Assembly (NCBI GenBank): GCA_018389105.1 | Contig: JACATO010001094.1 | Coordinates: forward strand, 204,001-268,000 | Length of the DNA: 64,000 bases | Origin: Nautilus pompilius | Taxonomy: Eukaryota > Mollusca > Cephalopoda > Nautilida > Nautilidae | Reading direction: 5' to 3' | Part shown: positions 20,601 through 34,885 of the stretch, piece after piece | How the letters are laid out: each line of letters starts with the position of its first letter | Numbering within the stretch: the stretch's first letter is position 1 | Program-made: the position numbers and the translations under genes | The notes under the pieces: model-generated | What the model was told of the DNA's origin: nothing | Seen by the model: only the letters and a program-made list of their open reading frames with translations | Databases searched by the model: none

Positions 20601-23600
20601 GATTTCATTCTTTCACTTACTAATCGTTTTCTTGTTCTCTAATCCTGCTTTAGCTTTCTCACAAAAAGAAACTGCTTTTACTCACCATCACTTCTATATT
20701 TTTGCTGCTGCAGCAAGTTTGTAATAATGAATACGTGAATTTTCTACGCAAAGGGGTTTTGCTGATGCGTTCCTTTCCCTATCATCACCTTATGCTTGCT
20801 GACATGACTAAAGCAAGATTCGACACCTCATATTTTTTAAAGTGATAATTGCTCAATATTGCTCAATTGTACATGAATTGTTTCATAAACAAGATTTTAT
20901 ATCCCTTGTTAACCATGACATTTGGCTGGTTTAAAATGGTGCTTTGAAAGTGCTCAAATTAATACATTTAAGTTTATTTTTTATTATAATTCAAAAGGGT
21001 ATCTCTTACTGTTTTTGTATAAAAAAGGGTACATTTTACAATCAGTTTTGTACGTATATGTATATATTTTTTCTCCCATTCTCCCTGAGTGACAGTCTTT
21101 AGTGGAGGGATGTTCATAATTTCTAATAATTTTACGTATTTGAAGTGGTTGGCAGAGTTGATATCAGAATGCTGCTCCAAGGATGTCTTGTAGCAGCTTC
21201 ATCTTGATTGAAGATCTAACCTGAAGAGAGACTCTAACATACTGTAGAAAGATTAGAACCTCAAATAAAAAATAACTCTTGGTCTTTTTTTTTAAGTTTG
21301 TCTGATGTTGACTTGCCTGTATGCATGGACTTCTTTTTTTTTTATAACTACCCCCACCCCAAAGTGTATTAGGTTAAATGTTGCAGGATGTTTTGATATC
21401 TTCTGAAGATGTTAACAAAATAAGATTGAATTTCAGGCTTTATTTTAGAAATTTTTCATCTTTTTTTTTTACTAGGAGCATTCAGATGAATTCTGGCTGA
21501 AATAACATCACTGTAATGGAAATATGGCTCTATTTCATTTGAATGTTCCTAGGGTTTTTTTTTAAATAGCTGAATATGACTTAAATGGGATGAATTAGCT
21601 GTTTTAATATTTTTTAATTGTGAATTTAACACATTTTGATTATAACATCTCCATTTAATAAGAGTGTTCCTGCTTGTTTGCAAGTTTTCAACTATAGAGA
21701 AGTCAGGTTTCAGGGCACAAACGTCTGGAAAATTGGTAATTCATGATTGTTTCTAGGGCTAACCAAACCCCTTCCAATTCAATGAAAAAATAATTAATCC
21801 TTTAAATTGTGAGTGTCATTTTAATGAACTACTATGCAGTTTTTAGTGATAGGACAAGTTCGTGCACATCATGTTAGTCTAATACCCAACTAAAATGGAT
21901 TACTTGAACTACACCATCTCAAGTATTGGGAATGACTTGTGGAAACATTTCATTTGATACAGAAATGAAGATTTAAAAGCAGTTTATAAAATTTTGTAAA
22001 TTTTGCTATTAAATATAAATTAATAAAACAATTCATGAGTTGAACTAAACTCATGCCAGTATGATTCCCTATACATTATTTTGATTTGTTTTGAGATGAG
22101 AGTACTTGGTTTTTTTAAGAAACAAACCAACAAAATTTAAACAGGTGCATTTTTCTTTTGTTCAAAGAATAAAATGATTTTGGTATGAACAGAAGGAACT
22201 TAACTTTTTACATTTTCAAAAATGTGCTTATGGGGGTTTAATTTCCTTGAAGTTTAAAATCTTGCATAATTTGATGCAATGGAGTACATAATTATTTTTC
22301 CTTGAAGTTTAAAATCTTGCATAATTTGATGCAATGGAGTACATAATTATTTTTCAACTAATTAGGACATTGAAATGGAGAAGGGAGGGTTTCCATTTGA
22401 ATGTCCCTCTTATTTTTTCTAATTTTACTTAAAATTTTTTTTATACTTACATTGCACTTCTGATAGACCCCTACAACTGGTATTTGCATACTATCAAGTA
22501 ATTTAAAGTTTGTCATGTTTTGGTCAGCAATCAAATTTCCCATGGTTGCTCATCTAAATTGAGTATTAAATATACAAGCTGGCCCACCCTGATCAGGTGC
22601 TTCTAATCCCTGCTAGCACTGGTTGTGGGGATTAAAATGGGCAAACCTATGTAGCTGGCTAGGGAAGAATAAGAAACTATGGTATGAAGCTTCCTTAAGT
22701 AAATCCAGTGTTAATGGTACGCTGTAAATGCGATAGATTCTCAATTTTTTATGAGCTGGTTTGGCAGCATTAATTTCTTTAATGTTTTGTAGTTTGTTTG
22801 CTAATTAAACTCGCCACTCAATCTTTGGTAGTTGCAGGACGATGAAATGGGAGGTGGTTGTATGAATAATGTAGGTGAATATGACAGTTCTAAACATTCT
22901 TCTATAATGCAGCCATAGGTCCATTCTGAAATGCTTGGTTAGTATTTCTAAAATGGAAGCTTCCCATACCTCATCCATACTGACTGCTAGTATTCATAAA
23001 TGGGTTTGGTACATGGCCTTTCTTTGCTAATAGCTATATTATTAGTCTGACCATTTTAAAAGTAAAAGCGCAGCATTATGAAGTGTTAAATATGTACATC
23101 GCACCTAATAACGTCCTTACGGAAAAATATTTTCTGGTGGTATATGGTTCAGTTAATCTTCTTTAGTAAAAGGAGGAAGGAATCTCTCTACTCTAAACAG
23201 TTTCCTGCTTATAATGATTCTAGATTAAGGTTTTTTTTTTTTTTTTTTTCATAACAAAATTCTTAGCCAAGTGCAGTAATATTTTAGACTAAACATTCAG
23301 GGAATTAACTGGTTTCATGCTTAAAAGTTATTCTAATTTATTTTCCTCATTTCCATCTATTATCATAGCTGCTGACTAGGGTCTCATGCTTGCTAAATAT
23401 TGAAGCCATTCTTGGAATCTGGGAAGACGCCTGGTGCCAATGAGTCTGGTGGTGTAGTCTTGTAGTAGCTGAGGAAAACCAAATCTACCAGCTGCAGAGA
23501 GAAGGACTCTGGCTATTCAACAACCACCTCCACTATGAGTAGAATGGAGGGGACTGGAAAGCTGTTATCATGCTATAGGGATAAAGACTAGTAGTGCAAA

Positions 23601-26420
23601 CTTAGTAAATATAGCTATGGCAACGAGTGTGTTTACACAAAATGGTTCAGACCTTGTGTAACAGTGAATAATTTATTTTTAGCAGATTATTTTATACTTC
23701 AGTGCACTTTTATTATTGGAATGTTAATCAGATGCAGAGTTTTCTGGTTGTGTGCTATGCCTTTAATGAAGTTGCTTGAGATTCATTTGAGCATAGAAAT
23801 GTGCTAAGTGAGATGGAGCAAAATGGCTCTTGAATTGATAGGTGCTGAAATGAATGGAGAAAATGGCATTTTTTTTTTTTCACCTGGTGACAATCCAGTA
23901 CTTTTAGCTATTTCAGCAGCATTCAAAACTAGGTACTCAAGTGTATAAATATACTCTAAACCATTTACTGACATTAATAATCATTGTACTTATTGTGGCA
24001 GAAAGTTCTAATTTTTTTTTAAAAGCTTTTACTGTATTTGATTTACTGTTGTGCTGAAGAGCAAGAGACATTAATTCTTTCAAGAAGCCATGTAAAGTGT
24101 TGATGTTAGGCCCCCCTCTCTATACATCTACGTTTTAATTTTTTTTTTTAGTTTAAGAATAAAGCATGAGGTTGCCTCGTGCCAAAAGAGGGGGAATAGT
24201 CTTGCCAACAGCTTGCATTGCTGTTAAAATAAGACTACTATTAACTGATATTGTCTGTCACTTTTTTTTTTCTTTCTTTTAAAAGATGTGTGTAAGGTCT
24301 ATCATCTTTTTCTATAGGTTTCAACAAGCTCTTATGCTTGTGGATGCCAGATTTGTTGAAAGTTTCTGGTGGTAACAGTTAAAGATGTACTGCCGAAATA
24401 GCGTCTGGTCACTTGCTCACTATAGAAGCAAAACTCTGCATGTTTATAATCACCGAGGTTAGAAAACAAATACCAAGTAACATCTCTAATTGAAAGCATT
24501 CTCTTCAAGCAAGTGCTGAAATCTTGGCAAATAGGCAGTTGTATTAAGCTGATTATGCAGCTGCCTAAAATTTGAAGATTACATTAGAAGAACAAACAAA
24601 AAAATAAGACCCCCCCCCCATGGCACTAATTTAGAATTTAAACCATTTTTTTTTCAAATTGATGTGCAGTATAAAAAAAAAAATTGGACGTTTTTAAAAG
24701 CTAAGGGATTTACACAATGCATTTCTGGAGTGCTTGTTTTGATGCATCCTCATACCTGTTGAGGATGGATGTAGGCAAAGTATAGGAAATGCAGTATAGA
24801 TTTTTGTATTCATTGTTTTAAAAAAAAAATTCTTATCAAAAACAAATTTTTACTGGATGTGTTGATTCTCTTGAATTAAGTAGACATTGTTTTGCATTTG
24901 TTTCTGGTCAAATGCCTGCTGCATATGCTCTACATGTTTAGTGGGGCTTGTGATAAAACCATGCCCTGCTGTTCTCCTGTGAAAGGCCAAGTGGAATTAG
25001 GTTTTGGGTATGTTGGATGCTTTCAGAAATAGAACATTCACTCGTTGATGTGACTTCTGTGCTAATATGGGAATAGCTTCAGACAGATGTCCAGTTGTCT
25101 ACATTTCAATTCCACATGATCTGTCTGCAACATCTTTTGTAACCAATTTCAAGACTCTGAGAACCACTGCCAATGGTGCTAGACAGAAGAATTGGTGACA
25201 ACTTTCTGTCAACATCATGCAGAATGAGATTAATTAATGTGGACGGACCCTGCTTCACCACCATTGTTTGGCAAGACGAGGTAGAGCTTTGAATCAAGAA
25301 AATCTGGGCCATCCAAGATAGAATGGAGTCATCTCTTCTGAATAATCCATGTTTAATGTGAGTTTTGCTTAGAACTGCATTCTTGAGGGGAGTATTTGGG
25401 CATTTATGGTGTGTTGCCACTGATTCCAAATTGGCAATGTTGAATTTTTAGGGTGCAGTGTGTTGTCAGTGTAATACTAAGTTGCTCCCCTTATTGGGGA
25501 ACCTGGATGGTTGATCCTCAGCACATTCCCGCAATAATATGGGCCATTCTGATGGAGCATTCATGTATTGGTTTAACCATTTAAATCTGATGGTTCTGAA
25601 TGCAGTACTAGCAACTGTACCCACGAAGAATGGAGTTGATAAAGGCACTGACAGCAATGGATGGCCATCTCAGTATCTAGTATCATGCCAGTCCATGCCT
25701 CAATTACAGATATGCTCTACTGCCCTTGGTAAACACCCATTAGTAACTGAATACCTCTTAATAATGTTAAAACAAAACTATTTTGGGGACATGAGATTTA
25801 GACAACAGGTGGATGTAATTTCTAATGCTTCTCATATTTTATCTTTGAGCAACTTTCTGGACTAGTAGTAGTGTAGCAACTCCAGGGAATGCTTTATTTC
25901 ATACCTTATGGCAGAGGGACCTTTTTTCTGCTTAAAAATGTTGCCTCTTGACTTTTCAGATCTGTATCCTTGTGGAAAACCTTGGCAACAATGGGGTAAA
26001 CGTTGCTATTGAGTTTTTTTAGTCTATGGTGCCGCTAAGAAAAGGGTGTTTGTGAGACAAAGGTTTAAAAAGAGCATTGTTAATATTTAGCTGAGATAAA
26101 ACAGTTGTACAATCATATTTTAGCAGGGCTAGTCCTTTTTAACATGCATTACCTCTTCTATAATAGGTTTTCATACTGACTTAGTCTAAACTTACTAGTC
26201 TCACGAACTAGTTTATTAAATATTTATGTATCAGTACTTTGGCAACTACTGTCTTGGGTGTTTCTAGTTTCTGAAATGAAAGGAGAGAAAGTGGCATACC
26301 TCTTACAATGTGGCATCGTGTACAACCATAAAAGCATGCAAGATTTGGGTAAAAACCATGTCCCTTCCTGCTTGAGTCGAACATGTTGGAAGAACAATAA
26401 GTACCAAAGGTACACGGTAA
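20601..26420 (+). other. AT-rich, CpG-poor stretch downstream of the QKI-like gene
   Basis: I cannot support a gene here. The composition is like the QKI-like introns and unlike the block after 26.4 kb, so it may be an extended 3' UTR or downstream transcribed DNA. It contains T tracts, a 55-bp tandem duplication at 22242, AATAAA copies, and an area at 25106-25865 open on both strands (107 and 63 codons minus, 108 codons plus) that I do not recognise. Confidence 0.4.
22242..22355 (+). repeat. 55-bp direct tandem duplication, two near-identical copies
   Basis: The segment beginning TTTCCTTGAAGTTTAAAATC recurs 55 bases later, and each copy ends at TACATAATTATTTTT. The copies are essentially identical by eye, so the duplication is recent or an assembly artefact. 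Confidence 0.85.
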
Positions 26421-29400
26421 GGAGAGTTACCAGAAAATTTGTTGCATTCGTGAAAAGCTCTTATCAGTTCATTAAGACTTCAGTGTGACCTGAACATAGC
26501 GAGGAGAAAAGACTTTTTGGTCAACTATTGAAGAGGGGGGGGTCGGTTTGTGGGCCGCCGAAAGTAGCATAACGGGGAAGTGAGTAGTAAGTTCTGTCAA
26601 ATACCCTAAACTTTAATAATTTAATTAAGGGAAATGGTTGGTGGGAGTGCATGAACACATTTCTTTTTCCGAAAGCCCCGCCAGTGGCTGGCTGGCTGAA
26701 CAATTTGGTTCTAACATGTCCCTTAAAGACCGTTTTTTCAAGGGGAGGGAAATCGTGTGTAATAATCGCCAAACCAGTTGTTAAAACAGGAAGGTACCTC
26801 AGAGAATACTTTTTAAAATTATCTATATGGCATTTCGCTCGTTCCTTTGGTCCCTACGTCTGGAGGCTGGTAGTTCGATAAATATTTGTCTTGGAGCCGG
26901 TGTGGTTGGGGGGGGGAGCTTCAATGGAATTGCAGCATTATATAACCAGATGTCCGGAACATTCTTGTTCTTGGTGTTCTAACAGAAATCGCCGTATGTT
27001 TAACCACTACTGAAACCTTAACAAAACAGTATCTATAGCGCGTTTTGAGTCTCAAGCGACTTGTCCGCCATTTTGGTGGGAGAGGATGGTTGCTGAAATA
27101 AAGATGTCGAGTTTGACGCGACGAGAACAAAGAAAAATATTGAAAAACGAAATTTTCTAAAACAGATGTCGTGTGCTGCATCCTCTTTGAAGTATAAGAT
27201 AAACCGATCTCTTGGGGAGAGCTTTTGGTAAGCGCTTGCATCCCTTTGATAAATGGACGGCGGAATTTGTGACGAATCTTGATCGCTCGACTACTAGTTT
27301 CTCTCCTTTCGAAGGGAGATAATCCATACCATTTGGAAAACTACCGACAGCCGGCATCTATATAGTGATGAGGGAGAGAAGTTAAATGAAGCTTGTCTCT
27401 ATTCCTTACAAAGAAAGCCGCCGGGGTGGGGAGGACTTTGATTGTGATGGAAGGTAGACGTATGCTTACAAAATGATAACGACACAGCAAGTACCGTTAG
27501 TAGTAACAGTTTCCAAAGATTAAATAAGGTAACAAATACCGACCATATTTAAGGGGGGGGGATACTAGAAACAACTTAAGCCAAAAGGTAAAAACAAAAA
27601 AGTTCGATGATATGTGGACTCGCAATTTTTTTTTTTTATTTGTGCTGTTACCATGGTAACCTTGTAGCTGCTCATTGAATATGCAAAATTCCGATGGTTG
27701 TCGTTTTCTTGACTTTATCAGAATTGTAAATTTTTTTCTTTTTCGAATGTCTAAGCTAAGACTTGTTCAGTTGTTGTGGGAGTCGTAGGGATTATTGCAG
27801 ATCTTTTTTTTTTTTTGTTTTTCCCATGCCGCTGCACTCCGCGAGGAGGCGCTTGGGAGTTTATCGGGGGTCAGAAAAACGATCAATGTTTTAAGACGCC
27901 ATGTTGCGGAGGTCAGCTCTGTTAAACACACTCACTCTCCGCCAGGAGAACAACAAACCCTAAATTATTAAAACGATCGTCACGGAAATAATTGAATCAA
28001 AAAAAAATCTTTTTTTTTTTATCTTAAAGAATGGAAATCGATGGTACAATTTTATAGTCCATTTTATGCAAATTATCGCTGTGGTTTTCGGATCTCCTGC
28101 GGCCGCCATTTGGTTGTTCGTCTCTAAATCGTCCAGAAGATTTGTGTGTACGAACGTGCAGTCCGATTTCTAACGGGACCGGGTGAAACTTGCAAGACCA
28201 CATGGCCCGCCGTCAGAACGGCTCATTGTGGTCTGTCATCGCTCTTCGGACGATAAATCCGTACTGGCTGCTTTTGTTTACCGTCGATCCCTTTCATTGG
28301 ACGCTTTTGTTTTCCGAAGAAATTCCTCACCATCTTTATTCCACGGAAAATCGCAATGACAGACTGGCCGTCAATCGCTTACGGTGAAATTGCATATTAT
28401 ATGCCGGAAAGATGCGGTTGTTTTAATGTGCAATACGGTTTACTCTCGATAGCGCACGGACTTATAAAGATTCATTGTCAACGTTGGTGGTACTGAGGCT
28501 TGTTTTTCTATGCATTAGCTGCCCCAAGGCTTAAGATGTACGCTCCTCCCCCAGAATCGTAGTTATTATCTGAATACACTATTTAAAAACGAAGCATTAC
28601 CATCATATGGTAATCGAGAATATAGTAGATCCTCAGTGGCTTTCGATCAGATAGCTTGTTTCACGTTAGAAACATCATTGGCGGCCCAGTTACGTTTCTC
28701 TACAACGTCATCCGGTGCTTATGAGTAGCTTCTAGATCAGGTATAAGGTGCATGTGTTTAGTGTGATTACCTCCGGTTTGGCCAAAGATTCAAGGGAACT
28801 TTCGTTTATCAAGAAATGTCCTAACAAAATATAAAGCGAAACTGTTGTTTTCATACCTTTTTTTTGCTTTAAAAAAAAAAAAAAAAGCATATCGGGGTTA
28901 GAACGAAACTTCTGAGGCGCACTGGCTTATAGAAGCTGATAACCAAAATAAAAACGATGCCGAACCACACATTGATGCACCTGCAGGTGAGCTGTGAGAT
29001 TGTCTGTTTAGTAAGGGAGAACTCACGTAAGACATTAAGAGATACTACGCTTGTCATTTTTATTTTTCTCAATATCGACTTATTTCTAAACCCATAACTA
29101 ACTTATACAGCACTGTATTAGTATTACACGCCCTTCCCTTCCCCTTTCGTTGAGTTAAATAAACTCTGCCATTCATGATCACTTCCGGGAGTTGCCATTT
29201 TTATTTTAAATGTGTAAATCTTCAGCTAGTAATAGTTTAAACTCAACCAAGTTTCTCTTGCTTTGGTTATATTGTTTAAAACCATGGCTATTACATTTGT
29301 AGTGTCTTATTCAGAAAAGAGAAAGATACGCTACAAGACAGAAATCGCAAACAAACTAACGAAATTTTACAATAAACCAGCATCTGAATGGAGTTTAGTG

Positions 29401-32400
29401 GGGGGGAACACCCGAAGAATTTATCCAATGATATCTGAAGAAGAGAAAGCATCATCCTGTTGGTTAAATGGAAATAAAGTTTACAGGGAAGAACGAACGA
29501 TAAGCTGTAGTTTTTATCGGTCAGGGTTAGTCATTGCCCTTCTAGCCCAGCCTGCCGAATACCAAATGGTTCAAGGCTCCGATCCCACCACGAGCCGTTC
29601 GTCTGGAAAATTATCCGGACTGGGTAATATTTTACAACCAAAGGACACTTCGTCTCTGTACTGGTAGGATACCTTCCCCATCGAGTCTCAGCCGCTTTGG
29701 CTGGGTGGGCGGACGTACGGAAAATTAAAGCTATATTTCACTTGGCACGTTTACGCAATGTTTCCCATCTTTCTCTTCCGGTCGCAGTCGTCGCTAAGTG
29801 AGCAGAAGCGACTCTCTTTGCTGCCGTCGTTGCTGTCTTGTGGAGAGTCAGTCTCCACGTTCGCTATCACTTCCGCCTTCGCTACGTTTTTCCTGTGACG
29901 TAACTTCCTCTACGGGTGACGTAGCAGTTGAGTTTACCAGCCCCACGGGAATTCTCTGTGTATGTGTCCGTTTTAACTCGCAGTTTTGTTCGGCAGCAGG
30001 TGCGTGAGTGAGTGAGAGCGTGTGTTGCTAAAGTAGCAATCTTTGCTCTTTTTTTAGACATTAATTATCTAAGACGTTACACTCCGGAGATAAATTCCCT
30101 TCCCACCGAGGTATTGTTATATAATTTACACAACCGTTTAACGTGTTGGGTGGCACTCTGGACGAAGAGGCCGTAAATCCCCTTCCTGCCCACATCGCGG
30201 AAATGCTAATTCTTCAAAAGACGGAAAAGCCAAAAAAAAAGACAAGCGTGAATCGTGATAGTTTATTTCGTCTTGGTGACGTCAGAAAAATGAGGGATGG
30301 CTTCCTTCCTGTTGCAAAATAATAAAAAAAAACAACAACAAAAGCTGGTTCTTTTCTCTCTCTCTCTCTCTATAAATTTTCAGACATTGAAACAACATTA
30401 TCCGAATTGTTCGACGTATTTATCGATTTCTCCGCAACGTTTTAAAAAGCATCTTTTGGGGGCTCGTCTATCCCCTCCCCCCCCACACACACACCATTAA
30501 TTACCCAGCCTCCTCAGCGGTCGGTTGATGAGACTTTGTCACCATGTATCAAGCCTCGTTCGCTGGCTCGTCAACCTGCTCCCCCCAAAACAATCTCTTC
30601 GTCTCTCTCAGTGGCGAGGACATTAAATATTCTTCACCAAGAATATCGCCATTACAATGGCCGGTTTACTTCATTTTTTTTTTTTTTTTTAATGCGCATT
30701 AAAGCCGTTGGTAGGTTTTAGTTCCGCGACTCGACGCTGATGGCGCTGCTAGTTTAACGATTTACGAACGGCTGTTATCACCGCTTCAGCAGCAGCTACG
30801 AATAACGTTGCTCCTGTCGTTGACGATATCCATCTTGGCTTCGGAGTTACTTCTCGTTCTTATCGAGGGCCGGTGTTGCTCAACAGCGATAACGGATCTT
30901 AGCGGCAGTTGCTATTATTATTATTATTATCGCTATCCTCATTAACGGCGGAGCCTCTCGTCTTCCATCGGGTCGACGACGACGACGACACTCTTCGGGG
31001 TCCTCGAGCAGACATGGGCTGGCGATAGATAAGATAACCTGTCCTGGTAACGGCAGCGACATTACGCCGCGAAGCGGAGGATGCAGTAACCGACTGGTTA
31101 TATAACTGCAATGACTTGAGTAACAAACTCGATGTCATTGGTTCGGATTCCATCAATCAAACACAAAGAAGAAAACTGAAACTGTTGGTCTCGTATATGC
31201 ACAGACCTAGAGAGAGATGTGGGGGGGGGGACTGGCTGGGAGGGGAATGGGACTTAATTTCCTGTGAAACGTCTCCGGGATCAATCGACTTAATAGCACC
31301 GGAGAAGAGGAGGTGGGTAGCTAGCCTAGCGCGTATTTTCGCCATATTCGCGTTAATGCTTAATACTTGATGGGTCCGGTCGATAGTTGGGGTCTAACCA
31401 GCGGCAGCAGGATCTTCTTTGATCAACAGGGCCTTCCGGGTACGGCCAACTTCACGTCAGACGACGTCATCCTGCCTGGGGGGAGGGGAGCGGCCCTTGG
31501 ATGTCCGAAACGGCGCGTTTTTTCCGCGAGAAACCAAAAACCTCACTTTCCGGTCCTGCTTGTCTCCCCTTGATGCGCTCTCTTCGAAGAGATACTGAAT
31601 AGTAAAGCTGTCGCGGTAGAGTCATTTCGATCCTTCGCCCGTGCCTGGTTCCGGTTGCCTCCATCTAATATTTCTTGTCACTACCTCGCGACCAGGCCGT
31701 TTCTCTCTTCAGGTGTGGCTGTTTTACAGGTGATTAAACACTTGCGTTATATTTATTGTAGCCCTGCATTCGGAGAAGCAAAAGTTCTAATCAGGTATAT
31801 GTTTGGAATGAAACTGAAAAAAAAAAAAACACTCATTTAATATCAGATCTGAGAACAACATCACCTGGGATGTACGATGCGCCACAAAAATACTGCTTTC
31901 TTCTCAAGAAGAAACGGGCGATAAAGATGGAGAACAAATGTGTTCACGTTATCCTTTATACGCGGGAAGCATATTGAAACAACAACAACAACAACAACGA
32001 TTGATTTAAACCGCCATTTTTGTAAAATTCTTTTTAATGAAAACTGACTGTCGGGAGATTTCTGGCGAGGAAACGCAGGTCTGCGGATAAATGGTGAGGC
32101 TGTTACCCCGATAACAAACAAGAGAATCGAGTTACAACAAACACCTGCTGAAAAAATCAATGGCAGTAATCCAAATGATTTTGGCTTTGATGAGCTAAAA
32201 GCAGATGACAGTTCAAAATGTCTTTCACGACATGAGTAATTAACCCTAACATCACCCCCTCCAAACCAACATTTTCATACAAATAATTTTTTTTTTAAAA
32301 CAGTGAAATATTTGCTAGATACGGGAGAATTTCGAGAACTACTTGTTAGAAACGAAACATCACTTTCATTTTAGACGAGGAGGGGTCGGCTGTAGGTCGA

Positions 32401-33778
32401 ATGATGTTTGTTGCTTTTTTTTTAGATTTTTAGATCGGGTCAACGCAAAATCATAGTTAACTGTACTCGACGAAGTTCCCTCTCATCTTTACATAAAGAG
32501 CTGAGAGATCTCAAGCTGCTGGCAATTCTTCAGAAGCATATGGATCCTTTATCTATGGATTCGCTAACAGATGCTCTGACCTCGCTCTGCCTTTCTCGGT
32601 CTCTCTTTCTCTATGTACTGACGTCATCTCTCTCTCTCTCTCCTCGTCTTTCTCATATAAATCGGACGACCCGAGACGCAGAACACCTCTGGGCTGCGAT
32701 CCGATCTCGGCCGCCGACCCGACCTGACCACTCCGATATAAGGACTTCCTCGTCAGTTCAGTACAAGTCAATAGAAATGGCACACAAATAAACGAAAAAT
32801 AGAACGGCAATAAAAAACTCAGGCTGTCGTAAGCGAAGGCATTACTCAGCGCGGGTGGGTGTCACACCTTCATCAATAACGACAAATCCGTCCGTCTCCC
32901 TAGCTCCTCGAGTGCACTAGCTAAATACACAGCCAGTCCAACAGAGATATTAACCTCTGCTTCTAGGCCGGGGCGGTATAAGGGAGGTAACAATCTGCGT
33001 GTAATGTGGATGGGTGGGGGTTAATAAAAGATACTGCCACTGGCGCTTGTGAAAAGTAGAAGTTTGTCTGCAAAACAAACGTTTTTTGGGTTTTTTTTTT
33101 AAAAAAAACCTTAGAATTTTGTTGTTTTAGTCTGCATTTGTTGTGGACGCTTCTTGTGCTGCAGCTCTGATACCCTGGGGTTCGGCTCTACACCTGCCCG
33201 CTACTGTTCGGCACAATCCTGCATCCGGCGGAAAATCGTTCAGAAGCGACAAGGAGGGAAAAAAAAAAGAAGAGAGAAGTCGACTTTTATTCCAGAACCA
33301 AAATGATATAATAATACTACTACTAACACCGTCAAAGACGATGCGGTATCTGATTTTCGCTGAGAATTAATGCAGACACAGTGGCGGGTTGGCTGGGGAG
33401 GGGTTAAATAAACGGGGCGTCTGTTTACATCTGACAGGTGTCCGTAGATCGATGGAGTCTGTGGCGCCTCCTGCTGCTGCTGCCAATGTTGGCCTGAATC
33501 ATTCCGATTGTCAGTCTCGGATGCCATTCTTGGTCGTAAGGGAACAGTGCTAAATGAATTGCACATCTCCGCGAAGTCGACGCAGAGATATCAGGACCGA
33601 GAACTCTGGCCGTCAGAGCGACGGGGCACCGTCTCTCTCAGTTTCAAGCTCCAGGAACTAACTGGTGGCAAGACAAAATAACTTTTTGTTGTTGCTGTTG
33701 TTGTTGTTAGGCTGGCGGAAAAAGGGGGCTTTTAGAATAAGCAAAAAAAACAAAAAACAAAAAAAAAACCAGGCCACG
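26421..33778. other. CpG-rich intergenic block, first part
   Basis: Base composition changes sharply near 26.4 kb: CpG becomes common, with runs of 7-10 G or C and A/T homopolymers. I find no gene. Open frames of 60-134 codons overlap on several strands and lack family features. Minor content includes TGACGTCA at 30277 and 32619 (the latter with the CT-rich flank of the 44.8 kb array), AAGGGAGATAA at 27312, and AAC/GAC triplet runs near 31980 and 30980. Confidence 0.5.
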
Positions 33779-33850
33779 GAGGAGGAGTCGAACTCGGGCT
33801 AGCGGTTCCGTAGCCCTCTTCCTCACCCGACACCGGCGGCTACCCCGACA
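33779..33850 (-). repeat. tRNA-like SINE head or tRNA pseudogene (candidate)
   Basis: Read on the minus strand, the sequence has GGGCTACGGAACCG, like the anticodon-arm region of tRNA-derived SINEs, then GAGTTCGACTCC, which resembles a Pol III B box (GGTTCGANTCC), then a long T tract that could terminate Pol III. The T-stem does not pair well, so it is not a functional tRNA. The neighbouring plus-strand segment 33868-33935 contains a perfect AGACGCC-GTT-GGCGTCT hairpin and resembles 29565-29700. Confidence 0.35.
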
Positions 33851-33935
33851 GATTGGTAGCCCACCCAGCTCCGATCCCTGCTACTTCGATCGAGCCAGAC
33901 GCCGTTGGCGTCTACGGAGAAATTATTCCGGTCCG

Positions 33936-34885
33936 AAGAAAAGAAAAACAAACAAACCAAAAATCGCTGTTGTAAGAAGTTTTTAAGTTTTTGAAACACC
34001 TAGCGCGATCTCCACCGAGACCGGAGGAAAGTCGCTGGCGTGAAATTAGAGTTGATGCTTGAGCGTGCACGTCCTTGGCTTTCTGTTCACGTGTTCGCAG
34101 AGCCCCACCCCCCGGCCCGACCGATATTCTCTTCTACAAACGAATGACGTGGAACCTTAAGGCAGTACAGAAACACGAGGTTTGGAAATCAGGACTTCAT
34201 TAAACGGGGGGAAAAAAACAATTTTTATACTTAAGACTGAACGAAAAGAACAAACAAACTGAGGCGGCGATCAAGGGAAGAGAGTGCAGAAATTCTACGA
34301 ATCTCGGATGTTTCGAACCTGTTCGACCAAGACCTTTGCTCCAGGACGATTTGTCCTCGTAAAGGCAGACCTTCGACCGCCGATTGGTCCCCTGTCGTCT
34401 GTTTTGCACAGTGCTTTACCCTCTCAAAACACTTGAAGCTCAGTCCTGGTCGCAAAGGACGTGACGGATTCTCTACAAATCATTAAACTCTTTGTACTGA
34501 AACGTATGCTAGCCATCCTTCCTGACCAAATTCCCTTTTCCTTTTTCTTCTGTTCTTCAAAAATTATTGTATGGTTTTCTTCCATTTACTACATTATTTC
34601 TGTTTATATAGCACGGTGTAACTTTTGTTTCTTTTAGAAGACTCTATTAGGGTTGAAAACGAACATAAGTGATGTTTGAAATATCATAGGGTTCGTTTTC
34701 TTCTCCCTCCTCCCATTGTGTCTTGAAATGATGCTTTTAAATACATGATCGACACTTTTGTTTTCTCGGGACGTCTCGATCACTATTTATTTAGGATTAT
34801 GCTTGGGGACAGATGATAAAAATATTTTTCTTAATTATTATCGTTATTTATACATACAGCATATTATAAAATGAGACGATGTATA
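33936..34885. other. CpG-rich intergenic sequence before the mariner element
   Basis: I see no gene or named repeat. The overlapping minus-strand ORFs at 34200-34455 have no recognisable features. Confidence 0.4.

Noticed and set aside
29263-29667. 134-codon plus-strand ORF
   Set aside because: It overlaps a probable repeat (29565-29700), shows no family features and has no transcript signals.
33779-33850. Functional tRNA gene
   Set aside because: B-box-like and T-tract signals exist but the T-stem and acceptor stem do not pair, so it is kept only as a tRNA-like SINE or pseudogene candidate.
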